Shown here in pieces: positions 9,016 to 17,279 of a stretch of DNA of 61,854 nt. This stretch comes from Bacillota bacterium (GTDB taxonomy: Bacteria > Bacillota > Bacilli > Alicyclobacillales > SLC66), in the NCBI GenBank assembly GCA_021828865.1, contig JAJZCW010000020.1, forward strand, positions 1 through 61,854, in the 5' to 3' direction. The notes beneath the pieces were generated by a model. That model did no database searches. It worked only from the letters and a program-made list of their open reading frames with translations, and was not told where the DNA came from. A program made the translations under genes and the position numbers. Position 1 is the stretch's first letter. Each line of letters begins with the position of its first letter.

Positions 9016-9483
9016 TTAGACCCAAACGCGTTGTGTGCCGTAATCCACCACGTTTTCATTGCCAACAATCGTACGGGCAATGCCCATAGCTGCACCATTT
9101 TGACCATGTGCCGATGCAATGACGCGTTCCATTACTTTCACTTCATAACCCTTATCAACGAGCGAGAACATGGTGGCAAGAATCGTTGCCTCTGCATCCA
9201 CGCCACCAATATGAACTTCTTTGATGCCATTATCCTTCAGCAGTTTTTCTACATCCGGGGTAATGGCGCTGTAAGATGTTTTTTCAATCACTTTGGCTCC
9301 TTCATAATGGAGAAGGAGAGGATTTTCGCCTTTGTTGCCGCTATGGCGCCAAAGCGTCAAAATGACCAAGTCGTATTCTTTTCCGTGATCATTTAGGTAC
9401 CTTTGTGCTATCATTTTAATATAATCCAATTGATTGCGAAGAAAATCTTCTTGCACGTCCGTAAGAATTAACGCTTTTTTCAA
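9016..9483 (-). CDS. Isochorismatase-like (cysteine hydrolase superfamily) protein without the cysteine
   Basis: A 155-residue protein with the fold signature: Asp9 in LTDVQEDF and Lys68 in VIEKTSYSA occupy two places of the catalytic triad. In the third motif, normally GVDTDxCVLAT, the sequence reads GVDAEATILAT, putting Thr100 where the nucleophilic cysteine belongs. Hydrolysis by the normal thiol route is therefore unlikely. TTG at 9483 has GAGGTGA upstream. The protein could have a binding or regulatory role, or use another residue. It stands alone between clpP and a divergent small-gene group. Confidence 0.75.
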   Translation of the reverse strand: MKKALILTDVQEDFLRNQLDYIKMIAQRYLNDHGKEYDLVILTLWRHSGNKGENPLLLHYEGAKVIEKTSYSAITPDVEKLLKDNGIKEVHIGGVDAEATILATMFSLVDKGYEVKVMERVIASAHGQNGAAMGIARTIVGNENVVDYGTQRVWV

Positions 9484-9680
9484 CGAAAGTTCACCTCAGA
9501 TCAATCATTTTGTCACCGATATCGTAGCATTCTCTTTTGCAAGGTGTAAACGCAAATTAAAAGTTGTCACATAATGTTAATCAAAAAAACAATTTCGTTA
9601 TGGGGTTGCCGTAAAGTCAGAAAGTTCGTATGATAAAAATAAGAATTATTCTAAATAAGTTTGATAAGGGGGCTCAATCG

Positions 9681-10151
9681 ATGATCAATCCAACAAAACT
9701 CTCAGACCTGCACATTAAAATTCTTCCGCCTGGAGCAGATCGCGTGCTGGACATACTCGAAAAGCACACTGATCGAGTAGAGTTGATCTCTTTTGTCATC
9801 GAAAAAGTTCCTTTGCTTATCATTGGAAGACATGGAATGATCGCGCGACTCCCTCAAAACAATGTGATACAAAAGTATTCCCAACCTGTGGAGATCATCA
9901 ATGCCTTGCGTGATTTCTTTCAGCAGCAGGAAACGCTATACTTGTTTATCAACCTCCCCAATTTGCCTGTTCCAAAACACGTCAGCGAGCTGATCGATGA
10001 GGTGGCAAATATGGTGGAAACGATGGAAGGAATCAAACGCAAGATTGACGATGCCCTTGATCGGCGCGACCACGTTGCATTTCTACAATGGACGCAGGAA
10101 CTGAAAAACTTGGAGAACAAACATACATCGTCCCAATTTTGTGGATCTTAA
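9681..10151 (+). CDS. Hypothetical protein with C-terminal IDEAL-like motif
   Basis: A 156-residue protein of unknown role. The C-terminal part, KIDDALDRRDHVAF with the following WTQELKNL, resembles the short helical IDEAL domain found at the end of several Bacillus proteins such as YpiB. The N-terminal 100 residues, including LLIIGRHGMIARLP, match nothing I recognise. ATG at 9681 has AAGGGGG upstream; the longer in-frame start has none. It is followed after 18 bases by a DUF3055 gene on the same strand, so the two form a likely operon. Confidence 0.7.
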   Translation: MINPTKLSDLHIKILPPGADRVLDILEKHTDRVELISFVIEKVPLLIIGRHGMIARLPQNNVIQKYSQPVEIINALRDFFQQQETLYLFINLPNLPVPKHVSELIDEVANMVETMEGIKRKIDDALDRRDHVAFLQWTQELKNLENKHTSSQFCGS

Positions 10152-10169
10152 TTCATAGGAGCGAAGCAT

Positions 10170-10439
10170 ATGGAACAAAGCATTGACATCATGTACGACG
10201 AGACGGAAATGGCACCAGCCAGGTTTATTGGATTTGTCGGTGAACATGGCCGATTTGATCTAGCCATTATCACTACCAATAACTTTTTTGGCAAGAAAAT
10301 CGTCCACTGCCTGCAAACAGGCAGATCTGCCATCTTAAACGCAGAAGAAGCTGAGCAAGCGGATTATATCCAAACGACTTTTCAAGTGAGCGAAGAAGAA
10401 GCGAGCGAATTGTCGCTTTTCCTATCTGCTAACCTTTAA
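10170..10439 (+). CDS. DUF3055 (SAV0927-like) protein
   Basis: An 89-residue acidic protein. The segment ARFIGFVGEHGRFDLAI followed by FFGKKIVHCLQTGR and the end EEEASELSLFLSANL fit the DUF3055 family, which is widespread in Bacilli and has no assigned function. ATG at 10170 has TAGGAGCG upstream. Probably cotranscribed with the preceding gene. Confidence 0.8.
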   Translation: MEQSIDIMYDETEMAPARFIGFVGEHGRFDLAIITTNNFFGKKIVHCLQTGRSAILNAEEAEQADYIQTTFQVSEEEASELSLFLSANL

Positions 10440-10463
10440 TGACACGGGGTCGCACCCCATCCG

Positions 10464-10922
10464 TCAGGTATCGAAAGAAAATAAGCCCTGATACCGTTCG
10501 GAAAATGCCGTTGCGACCCGATCGTGCTCATCTTCCTCTTCCACCGCTTCAAGCGATGCCACAGGCCCTTCTCCCAATACACGCAAAAAGTAAATGGTGT
10601 GCGCAGCCTGACCCCGTGGATAATAGGCACCATACCAGGTGTCCTCCACAGGGAAAAAAGCACCTAATGCCAATTTGACCGGTTCTCCGCCAGACTCAGT
10701 GAGCTCAACAAAAAAAACAGTCTCCACTTTATCCCGCACTTGTTCCTCGAACAGTTCCCCCGGATATTCGAGTTCTAGGTGATCTTCTTCTGCTTCATGA
10801 ATTAAGAAAAACAACCAGCGCTCGTCGCGTTCCAAGCGTATTAGCAAAAGTTGGGTATCTTCAAAAAAGAACGCGCATTCTTCCGCATTCCTGAACTGTA
10901 TTAATGGATTAGTCCGTGCCAT
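10464..10922 (-). CDS. Hypothetical acidic protein
   Basis: A 152-residue, strongly acidic cytoplasmic protein with no signal peptide or membrane span. It has a beta-rich pattern (LLLIRLERDERWLFFLIH, FFVELTESGG) and an acidic stretch (EAVEEEDEHD) near the end. The family is not recognised; the general look recalls small DUF1292-type proteins, but I see no clear motif. ATG at 10922 is preceded by AGGATCG; a TTG one codon earlier is equally possible. It converges with the DUF3055 gene, leaving 24 bases between. Confidence 0.6.
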   Translation of the reverse strand: MARTNPLIQFRNAEECAFFFEDTQLLLIRLERDERWLFFLIHEAEEDHLELEYPGELFEEQVRDKVETVFFVELTESGGEPVKLALGAFFPVEDTWYGAYYPRGQAAHTIYFLRVLGEGPVASLEAVEEEDEHDRVATAFSERYQGLFSFDT

Positions 10923-10931
10923 CAATCGATC

Positions 10932-11063
10932 CTACGCTTGTGCTTGCATGGCCTTGTTGTTTTGCTTTTCAAGCGCTTTATTCACTTTCTCAGAGGTGAT
11001 CGTGTTGCAAATATAAAGCATCACTATTCCCGCAAGCATTGGTGCAATGGTTCCTAAAATCAT
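10932..11063 (-). CDS. Small membrane-anchored protein, 43 residues
   Basis: A short frame below usual size cut-offs. It starts at ATG 11063, with AAGGAGGG eight bases upstream, and encodes one hydrophobic helix (APMLAGIVMLYIC) followed by a charged, helix-prone tail (SEKVNKALEKQNNK). The stop at 10932 is only ten bases before the next gene start, so the two are likely cotranscribed. Function unknown. The very good ribosome site is the main support. Confidence 0.65.
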   Translation of the reverse strand: MILGTIAPMLAGIVMLYICNTITSEKVNKALEKQNNKAMQAQA

Positions 11064-11195
11064 GCCTTACCCTCCTTTTTATATAGTGGTAAGGTTATAT
11101 TACCACAAGACAATGATAAAGAAACAAAAAGCCAAGAATCTGTCACGATTGTGTCTGTTATAATAAGAGAAGTTGATAGCGAGGAGTGAACGAAA

Positions 11196-11396
11196 ATGAA
11201 TCGACCCCTGCGTTTTACCCTTTTTACTTTCATGTTCCTTTTTGGATTTATCGGGTTACTTATCGGAGTACCAGTCATGAAAATTTCAATGATTGTGCTG
11301 GCCGTTCTGATGGGGGTTCTTGCTGATTTTATCGACAATTTAAAAGATAGACCGTTTCAGCAGTATAATGAACTTCATGGTCATTATAAGAAATGA
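11196..11396 (+). CDS. Small two-span membrane protein
   Basis: A 66-residue protein with two hydrophobic helices (about residues 8-26 and 28-46) and a charged tail ending in HGHYKK. ATG at 11196 is preceded by GCGAGGAGTG. Family not recognised. It lies 26 bases before a YlbF-family gene on the same strand, so cotranscription is likely. Confidence 0.65.
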   Translation: MNRPLRFTLFTFMFLFGFIGLLIGVPVMKISMIVLAVLMGVLADFIDNLKDRPFQQYNELHGHYKK

Positions 11397-11422
11397 ACAC
11401 AAGACAAAAGGAGCGATAGATT

Positions 11423-11719
11423 TTGGCGCTGCAAAACGATATTTTACTTCGTGCCACCGAACTAGGCAAATTACTGGCACAAACTGAAGAAGTCGCAGAA
11501 TATAAGGAAGCGGAGAAAAAACTCCTACAGCATCCTGTCGCAAAAGAAAAAATGGATCAGTTGAAAGCAGTGGGGGAAAATGAACAAGCGTTAAACAAAG
11601 CGCTGTCTGAACTCGAATCCATCGAGGAAGTGCAAAACTTCCAAAAAGCGCAGGAACATGTACAGGCATTATTACAAACCGTATCCCAAATTGTCGCCGA
11701 CAGTGTGCTGAATGCCTGA
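11423..11719 (+). CDS. YlbF/YmcA (RicF/RicA) family protein
   Basis: A 98-residue, all-helical cytoplasmic protein with the family start (LLRATELGKLLAQTEEVAEYKEAEKKL) and a second amphipathic helix. Relatives YlbF, YmcA and YaaT form the Ric complex that binds FeS clusters, promotes RNase Y activity and affects competence, biofilm formation and sporulation. No cysteines are present, so this copy alone does not bind a cluster. It could be YmcA, YlbF or the uncharacterised YheA-like paralogue; I cannot tell which. TTG at 11423 follows AAAGGAGCG. Confidence 0.75.
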   Translation: MALQNDILLRATELGKLLAQTEEVAEYKEAEKKLLQHPVAKEKMDQLKAVGENEQALNKALSELESIEEVQNFQKAQEHVQALLQTVSQIVADSVLNA

Positions 11720-11797
11720 TTTGACCAGTTGACATAGCTAATGCTATGATGTATTGGCATAATTGCTAAGAAACGCCTTGAAAAGAGGGATTTACAC

Positions 11798-12136
11798 TTG
11801 GCCAAAGACCACGATCACGACCACCATGACCACGATCACGACCATCATGACCATGAGCACGATCATGAGCATGACGATATTGTGATCCTTGAAGATGAGG
11901 AAGGCAATGAGCATGAATTCATCATTGCTGAAACATTTGAGGTCAACACCCATCTGTACGCAGTGCTGGTTTCCGCTGACGGTAGCACAGAAGAAGGATA
12001 CATTTTCCGTATCGAAGAGAAGGAAGAGGACGGAGAAGCATTCCTTGATTTTGTTCCCATCGAAGATGATCAGGAATGGAAAGAAGTAGAACGGGTATAC
12101 AACGAACTAATTGAAGAAGACGAAGACGCCGACTAA
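11798..12136 (+). CDS. DUF1292 protein with His/Asp-rich N-terminus
   Basis: A 112-residue acidic protein. Residues 4-27 alternate His and Asp/Glu, with about a dozen histidines; the DUF1292 (YrzB-like) domain follows, from DDIVILEDEEGNEHEF through ETFEVNTHLYAVLV and GYIFRIEE. DUF1292 proteins usually lack such a head, which looks like a metal-binding extension. TTG at 11798 has AGAGGGA upstream, and the first codons would be lost if translation began further in, so the histidine stretch depends on this start. The stop codon lies in the loop of the terminator. Confidence 0.8.
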   Translation: MAKDHDHDHHDHDHDHHDHEHDHEHDDIVILEDEEGNEHEFIIAETFEVNTHLYAVLVSADGSTEEGYIFRIEEKEEDGEAFLDFVPIEDDQEWKEVERVYNELIEEDEDAD

Positions 12137-12150
12137 GTCGGCGTTTTTTT
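12126..12150 (+). terminator. Terminator overlapping the DUF1292 stop codon
   Basis: Perfect eight-base arms ACGCCGAC (12126-12133) and GTCGGCGT (12137-12144) followed by a run of T. The three-base loop is exactly the TAA stop codon. Confidence 0.9.
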
Positions 12151-12153
12151 ATG

Positions 12154-13146
12154 CTATATCATGGGTGTAGCAATCACATCTCCACTATACACTTTTTGAA
12201 TTTGATCACCCGCCACCCTCAGGACAAGTGCCCCATCGTCTGCAATATCCTCGGCGAAACCCGTGATCATCCTTGATCCCACGTCTACCTTCACGTAACG
12301 GCCAAGGGTGGCACTGTGCGTTTTTATGTAATCGATAATTCCTGCGAATTCCCCATGATGGATGAAGCCTTCGTATAGCTTTTCCATGTTCGATAACACA
12401 TTCGCCACTACCTGCGCGCGTTTCATTCTCTTCCCAGTCACTTCTTCGAGCGAAACGACCGTCGGTTGCAGTGATTCAGGAATCAGTCGGCTTATATATC
12501 CAGTATTAATCCCCACTCCGACAATGGCATATTGAACCATATTGCCTTCCGCACTCACTTCGGTAAGGATGCCGCTGATTTTTTTACCTTCAAACAAAAT
12601 ATCGTTTGGCCATTTAATCTGCACTAGCTTGCCTGACAATTCCATCAGTGCCTGAGCGACCGCCACCGCAGCTAGTGAGGTAATTCTTGGCGCCTCAGCG
12701 ATAGATAACGGTGGACGAATGATGAGCGACATAAGCACGCCTGATTTAGGAGGAGAAATCCAAGCCCGGTTCAGTCTGCCGCGTCCCGCTGACTGTTCGT
12801 TTGCAATGATTAGTGTTCCTTCCTCTGCACCCGCGTCCGCCAATTTTTTCGCCATATTGTTCGTGGAATCAAGGAGCTCAAAGTAGGCCACCCTCTTGCC
12901 AAACAATCCAGTACCGACAGCCTCTCTAATTTCATGAGAGGTCACCATATCCGCTTCACTCATGAAAATACGGTAACCTTTGTTGGTGATCGCTTCGACC
13001 TGGTAACCCTGTTCCTGAAGCGTGTGAATGTGTTTCCACACAGCGGTGCGACTGGTCTTCAGCGCGGCACAGATTTCTCGGCTAGATACAAACGAACCAT
13101 CTGCATTTTTTAGCATTTCCAGAATTTTATCCCGAGTCTCACTCAA
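12154..13146 (-). CDS. birA: Bifunctional biotin protein ligase and biotin repressor BirA
   Basis: Attaches biotin to carrier lysines through biotinyl-AMP, and represses biotin genes when charged. The 330-residue product has an N-terminal winged helix-turn-helix (about residues 5-60, with SREICAALKTSRTAVWKHI) and a ligase core carrying GRGRLNRAW and KWPNDI. Its C-terminal domain is of normal length. TTG at 13146 has AGAGG upstream. It begins 17 bases after bioY, so bioY-birA form an operon under the BirA operator at 13801, which implies autoregulation. The nearby biotin carrier (2301-2513) is a probable substrate. Confidence 0.95.
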   Translation of the reverse strand: MSETRDKILEMLKNADGSFVSSREICAALKTSRTAVWKHIHTLQEQGYQVEAITNKGYRIFMSEADMVTSHEIREAVGTGLFGKRVAYFELLDSTNNMAKKLADAGAEEGTLIIANEQSAGRGRLNRAWISPPKSGVLMSLIIRPPLSIAEAPRITSLAAVAVAQALMELSGKLVQIKWPNDILFEGKKISGILTEVSAEGNMVQYAIVGVGINTGYISRLIPESLQPTVVSLEEVTGKRMKRAQVVANVLSNMEKLYEGFIHHGEFAGIIDYIKTHSATLGRYVKVDVGSRMITGFAEDIADDGALVLRVAGDQIQKVYSGDVIATPMI

Positions 13147-13163
13147 TCCATTCGCCTCTTTTT

Positions 13164-13757
13164 TTACTCCAGTTCCACCACATTCCGCTGACTTTTCCCG
13201 ATCAGGCGAGCGGTGGGGTAAATTGCTTTAATGGGAACAACGATCAGTGTAGCGACAATCGCCTTGATCGCATCTCCTGGCAAATAGGGATAGCATCCCA
13301 TAATCATCGCCTTTGAAAAAGGAACCTGCACTACATGCTGTAGCCAAGGAACACCAGGGAGGTACATGATTAACGACCCAAACACTTCCATGATAACAAA
13401 GGCCCATATATAGGAACCCACGCCATGTCCTTTTATTTTATCGATAAATAGTCCAATGAAAAGCGCGGAAAATGGCCAACTCCAGACAAAACCTGCAGTG
13501 GGACCAACAATTATCGCAATTCCTCCGCTACCCCCGATAAAAGGGAGACCGATGACCGCGAGTAGGATTACCAAAAGCACGCTGAAAAACCCATACCACG
13601 GCCCTAAAAAAGCGCCAGCCAACATGATCGCAAATGTGGCGAGGGTGATCGGAACCGGAGTAAATCCCAAATTGATCGTGACAAAACCAAAAACAACAAG
13701 CAATGCAGCAAATAATGCACTGAACACCAATCCGCGCACCGTAATGGAAAACTTCAT
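13164..13757 (-). CDS. bioY: Biotin transporter BioY (ECF S component)
   Basis: Substrate-binding membrane subunit for biotin uptake. The 197-residue protein has six hydrophobic helices and the family stretches FTPVPITLATFAIMLAGA and GGSGGIAIIVGPT. It needs an energising module; the divergent genes supply two ATPase domains and EcfT. An AGGAGAGAAGGGG stretch precedes ATG at 13757. It is first gene of the bioY-birA operon. Confidence 0.95.
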   Translation of the reverse strand: MKFSITVRGLVFSALFAALLVVFGFVTINLGFTPVPITLATFAIMLAGAFLGPWYGFFSVLLVILLAVIGLPFIGGSGGIAIIVGPTAGFVWSWPFSALFIGLFIDKIKGHGVGSYIWAFVIMEVFGSLIMYLPGVPWLQHVVQVPFSKAMIMGCYPYLPGDAIKAIVATLIVVPIKAIYPTARLIGKSQRNVVELE

Positions 13758-13800
13758 GATTCCCCTTCTCTCCTATTTTTGATATGCTTAGCACATCTTA

Positions 13801-13832
13801 TTGTTAACCTAAATTATAATTCAAGTTAACAA
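13801..13832. promoter_or_regulatory. BirA operator in the bioY / ecfA1 divergent region
   Basis: TTGTTAAC at 13801-13808 and its reverse complement GTTAACAA at 13825-13832 are separated by exactly 16 bases, which fits the Gram-positive BirA consensus (TGTTAAC, 14-16 bases, GTTAACA). The spacer contains the palindrome AATTATAATT, so a TATAAT -10 box can be read on both strands. A bound BirA dimer would block both divergent promoters. Confidence 0.9.
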
Positions 13833-13876
13833 TTGAAGAGTAGCATAGAATTCTAGATTGTAGAAGAGGATATCCT

Positions 13877-14692
13877 TTGAATCAAAAATGTTTGGTAGAG
13901 TTGAAAAAGATAGCGGTCGCTTTTCAGCATGCAGGACAAATACACCGTGCCCTAAACACCATAGATTTATCCATTTACGATGGGGAGTGGATTGGCATTG
14001 TCGGCAAGAACGGCAGTGGCAAAAGCACTCTGGCAAGCGTCCTCACCGGCATTTGCCCCACCTCTAAAGGATTTATGGAATATCACGATGCATCAGTACA
14101 AATGGTATTTCAAAACCCCGAGGCCCAGATTGTCGGCGAAACCATCATGGAAGAAATTTGCTTTGGTATGGAAAACCAATCGATAGACCCGATGGAAATG
14201 CGGGAAAGGGCTGAAACTGTATTGCAGCAGGTGGGATTGACAGAAGCACTCGACCAACCGATCGCCTCACTGTCAGGAGGTCAAAAGCAACTGTTGAACA
14301 TTGCCAGTTGCCTGGCGCTTCGCGCCTCCGTACTGGTATTTGATGAAGCCACCGCCATGCTCGATCCGCTCTCCAGGCAACGAGTGATGGATATCGCCGT
14401 AAAGCTGCACCGGCAGGGACAGACCATCGTATGGATCACGCAGTGGATGGAGGAACTCTCAGGGGTAGACCGCGTGGTGGCACTGGAAGAGGGAAATATC
14501 CTATTTAACGGTAGCCGCTCTGAGTTTTTTTATGATATCGCAAGTGGGTCTGCGAAAAGCCCTTGCGAAGCGATGGGATTCACACTTCCCTACAGCGTGC
14601 AGGTGGCCAAACACTTGCTGTCTATGGGTTACGAATTGAACGGATTCCCCGTTTCCGCAGCGCAACTGGCAGAGGCGGTGACCATGAGATGA
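13877..14692 (+). CDS. ecfA1: Energy-coupling factor ATPase EcfA1 (biotin uptake)
   Basis: A 271-residue ABC ATPase. Walker A is GKNGSGKST (near residues 43-51), the Q-loop is in VFQNPEAQIVG, the signature is SLSGGQKQ and Walker B is VLVFDEAT. The Q-loop QNPE/D and the extended C-terminal region are typical of ECF transporters. TTG at 13877 follows AGAGGA. The stop overlaps the next start as ATGA. Unlike the usual arrangement in Bacilli, in which one shared ECF set sits near ribosomal protein genes, this set is next to bioY and is likely dedicated to biotin. Confidence 0.9.
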   Translation: MNQKCLVELKKIAVAFQHAGQIHRALNTIDLSIYDGEWIGIVGKNGSGKSTLASVLTGICPTSKGFMEYHDASVQMVFQNPEAQIVGETIMEEICFGMENQSIDPMEMRERAETVLQQVGLTEALDQPIASLSGGQKQLLNIASCLALRASVLVFDEATAMLDPLSRQRVMDIAVKLHRQGQTIVWITQWMEELSGVDRVVALEEGNILFNGSRSEFFYDIASGSAKSPCEAMGFTLPYSVQVAKHLLSMGYELNGFPVSAAQLAEAVTMR

Positions 14693-16374
14693 GCATTCGC
14701 TTGGAACAAGTCAGTGTAAAAGTAGGAAAGGCCTCCCCCATTACGCTTCTCCATGACATTAACGGGACGATGGAAGACAGGAAAATCACGCTGATCATAG
14801 GCAAAACGGGTTCTGGAAAAACCACTCTTTTAGAAGCCATGTCTGGACTCTCACCAATCTCTTCCGGGACGATACGGTCAGTCCATCAACCCCTTTGGGT
14901 CGGCAAACGGGTGAACAACGCGCTGCGGCTTTTGACAGGCAACGTCTTTCAATACCCTGAGCACCAACTGTTTGCAAGAAAAGTGAAGGGTGAATTTGAG
15001 TATTCTTTAAAACCTTATCGGCTGCCCAAAAAAACCATTGATGAACGCGCCCGATCTTCCTTACAAGCGGTACAGCTAGATCAAGCACTGCTTTCTCAAT
15101 CTCCTCTGATACTGAGCGGTGGCCAAAAGAGGCGCGTATCGATTGCCAGCACCTTCTCCACCCATCCGGAATGGTTGTTTTTAGATGAACCCTCTGCCGG
15201 ACTTGATCCCATCGCATTGCAACAACTCATCGCGATGATCCTTGAATGGAAGCAACATAGGCGCGGCGGAATCGTCATCGCCACACACGATCTGGATGCT
15301 TTTTTGCCCATTGCAGATATGGTGTTGATGCTTAAAAATGGACGAGTATTCGCAAGCACCACTCCAAATGAGTTGATAAGCCGTATGGATCTCTTGCGAG
15401 ATGCTGAAATAGGCTTGCCGACTTCCGCTGAAGTCGCCAGGCTTTTTCACGACAAAGGGATAGCAATTCCAATTGGTTGGTTGTCACCTGAACAAATGGC
15501 GATGGCCATCGCGAGTCAGGAACCACTTGCTCCCAAAAATAACCCTGAAGAATGTACTCCTGAGTCACCTTTTAAATTGACAAAAGGTCATCATTCAGAA
15601 GGGAAAAAACCGCGATCCACTCTGGCAATGTACATCATAGACCTTGATCCGCGGGCTAAATGGGGCATGTATTTACTCTTCTCCATCGGAATTCTCGTTC
15701 AACCAACGTGGATGGGACTGTTCTATGCCACCATGGTGAGCGCTCTGGTGATTGGCTTGTCCCAGGTGCCAATTCGTGACTTGCGCCGATTTCTTATGCC
15801 ATTTTTTGTATTTATCGTCATATCCGTTGGATTTTCGGGGATAACACTCATTTATCACACTCACCGCTTTGCAGGCATTGAATTTTCCCTACCACATGCC
15901 ATGTATACTGGGAAACAAATGTATCGTATTTTGCTCATCATGGTGCTCGGCCTCTGGTTGCCTCTCACCACCACCCACCTAAAAATAAAAAAAGGAATTG
16001 AGCAATCCCTCTCTCGGATTCCCGGCATGGCAACGGTTGCCGAAGCAGTGGCGCTGAGCGCCTCGTTAACCATGAGGTTTATTCCCATGATGCTGAGGGA
16101 AACAGACCGTTTCTCCAAAGTGGCCAGAGCACGGGGCAAATCTAATGCCAAACCCGGGAGCATACGTCTACAAGACATCCGCGCGATCATGACGCCGCTA
16201 CTTTTGGCGGTCTTTCAATTGGCAGACAACCTATCCACTGCGATGGAAGTGCGGGGTTATCATCGACTGGGTTTAAAGCGCACCGCAAGCATCCAACTTA
16301 AAATGACCCGTAAAGATGCTATGGGAATCATCATCGGTGCGCTGCTCACCTTGATACTTTTTATCATCAGATGA
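14689..16374 (+). CDS. Fused ECF transporter ATPase EcfA2 and transmembrane protein EcfT
   Basis: A 561-residue fusion. Residues 1-250 are an ABC ATPase with Walker A GKTGSGKTT (38-46), signature LSGGQKRR and Walker B WLFLDEPS. A linker near 270-305 is hydrophilic. From about residue 305 to the end is EcfT, with five or so hydrophobic helices and the two coupling-motif regions ARARGKSN and VRGYHRLGLKRT. The start at 14689 overlaps the ecfA1 stop and is translationally coupled; an in-frame start 126 bases earlier lies inside ecfA1 and is unlikely. There is no stop between the two halves. Together with EcfA1 and BioY it would form a complete biotin importer. Confidence 0.9.
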   Translation: MSIRLEQVSVKVGKASPITLLHDINGTMEDRKITLIIGKTGSGKTTLLEAMSGLSPISSGTIRSVHQPLWVGKRVNNALRLLTGNVFQYPEHQLFARKVKGEFEYSLKPYRLPKKTIDERARSSLQAVQLDQALLSQSPLILSGGQKRRVSIASTFSTHPEWLFLDEPSAGLDPIALQQLIAMILEWKQHRRGGIVIATHDLDAFLPIADMVLMLKNGRVFASTTPNELISRMDLLRDAEIGLPTSAEVARLFHDKGIAIPIGWLSPEQMAMAIASQEPLAPKNNPEECTPESPFKLTKGHHSEGKKPRSTLAMYIIDLDPRAKWGMYLLFSIGILVQPTWMGLFYATMVSALVIGLSQVPIRDLRRFLMPFFVFIVISVGFSGITLIYHTHRFAGIEFSLPHAMYTGKQMYRILLIMVLGLWLPLTTTHLKIKKGIEQSLSRIPGMATVAEAVALSASLTMRFIPMMLRETDRFSKVARARGKSNAKPGSIRLQDIRAIMTPLLLAVFQLADNLSTAMEVRGYHRLGLKRTASIQLKMTRKDAMGIIIGALLTLILFIIR

Positions 16375-16388
16375 TGAGGCTTGGTCTC

Positions 16389-17090
16389 CTAGCGAACACC
16401 TTCATAGCCGTCAGGGTCGTCAATGTTCGTGATCATGGACTTGTATTCCAGCCAGCGATCCCTTCCCCTTGTCCGCCACTTTTGATCTGCGGACTTATCC
16501 ATGAACAGGTGGCTGAACCATATCCGGGTTTTTTCCCATTCTGCAAGCCTTCCGTAGAGTTCTCCTATAATGAACATCAGCTTCGAGTCTGGCATAACCT
16601 CTTCATCGTAATCCTGCGATTCGTACATGCTCACGTAAAGAGATACAGCGTATTCCAGAAAGCGTTTCTCGTCAGTCGGTCTCTTCTCATAGCGGTAAAG
16701 CCAAGCAATCCGCAATGCTAAATTGGCTTGGATCAGTAACTTCTCTTTGACGATTCGACTAGACAAAAATGCTAGTTCATAACTTCTGAGTGCATCTTCC
16801 CACGACCTCTCCCCACATAGCTCGGGAATCCGAATCTTGGAAAGGTATTCTTTCTCCAATTTTTCACGAATAGCAGGAAGGATCGGAGAAAAACTGTCCG
16901 TAAAGGCCAACCCGCAATGTGGACAAACATTGACATCATAATAGATGGGGTTTTCATTTTTATAATGCGGACAAAAATCAGTGTCCACTTTCTCCATTCG
17001 TACACTGTTGGACCTCATCCGCTTGGTTTGAAAAGCTTGTCCACAATTGATGCATTTTACCGATTTGTCATATAACAAGCCAACTGCCAA
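16389..17090 (-). CDS. DUF2225 zinc-ribbon protein
   Basis: A protein of about 233 residues with two CxxC pairs near the N-terminus (VKCINCG and VCPHCGLAF), probably one zinc site, and a helical remainder resembling TPR repeats (ALRSYELAFLSSRIV, KRFLEYAVSLYVSMY). The family is common in Bacilli; function is unknown. TTG at 17090 follows GAGGCGG; an upstream TTG at 17114 is in frame but lacks a ribosome site. It converges on ecfA2T. Confidence 0.78.
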   Translation of the reverse strand: MAVGLLYDKSVKCINCGQAFQTKRMRSNSVRMEKVDTDFCPHYKNENPIYYDVNVCPHCGLAFTDSFSPILPAIREKLEKEYLSKIRIPELCGERSWEDALRSYELAFLSSRIVKEKLLIQANLALRIAWLYRYEKRPTDEKRFLEYAVSLYVSMYESQDYDEEVMPDSKLMFIIGELYGRLAEWEKTRIWFSHLFMDKSADQKWRTRGRDRWLEYKSMITNIDDPDGYEGVR

Positions 17091-17279
17091 TACTTCCGCC
17101 TCTTTTTCTTCCAATGATATCAGCGATTTTAACCATTCAAGTATGAATACTCATGGTGATAGGGTTGTATCCGTCCGTCCTTAACTGATATCATCGTTAT
17201 TCGTTCAAGTAATCATGGTTTTATTGTAACAGTATCCATCCCTAATTCACTACTTGACAAGAAGCGTTTTATGAGACTT

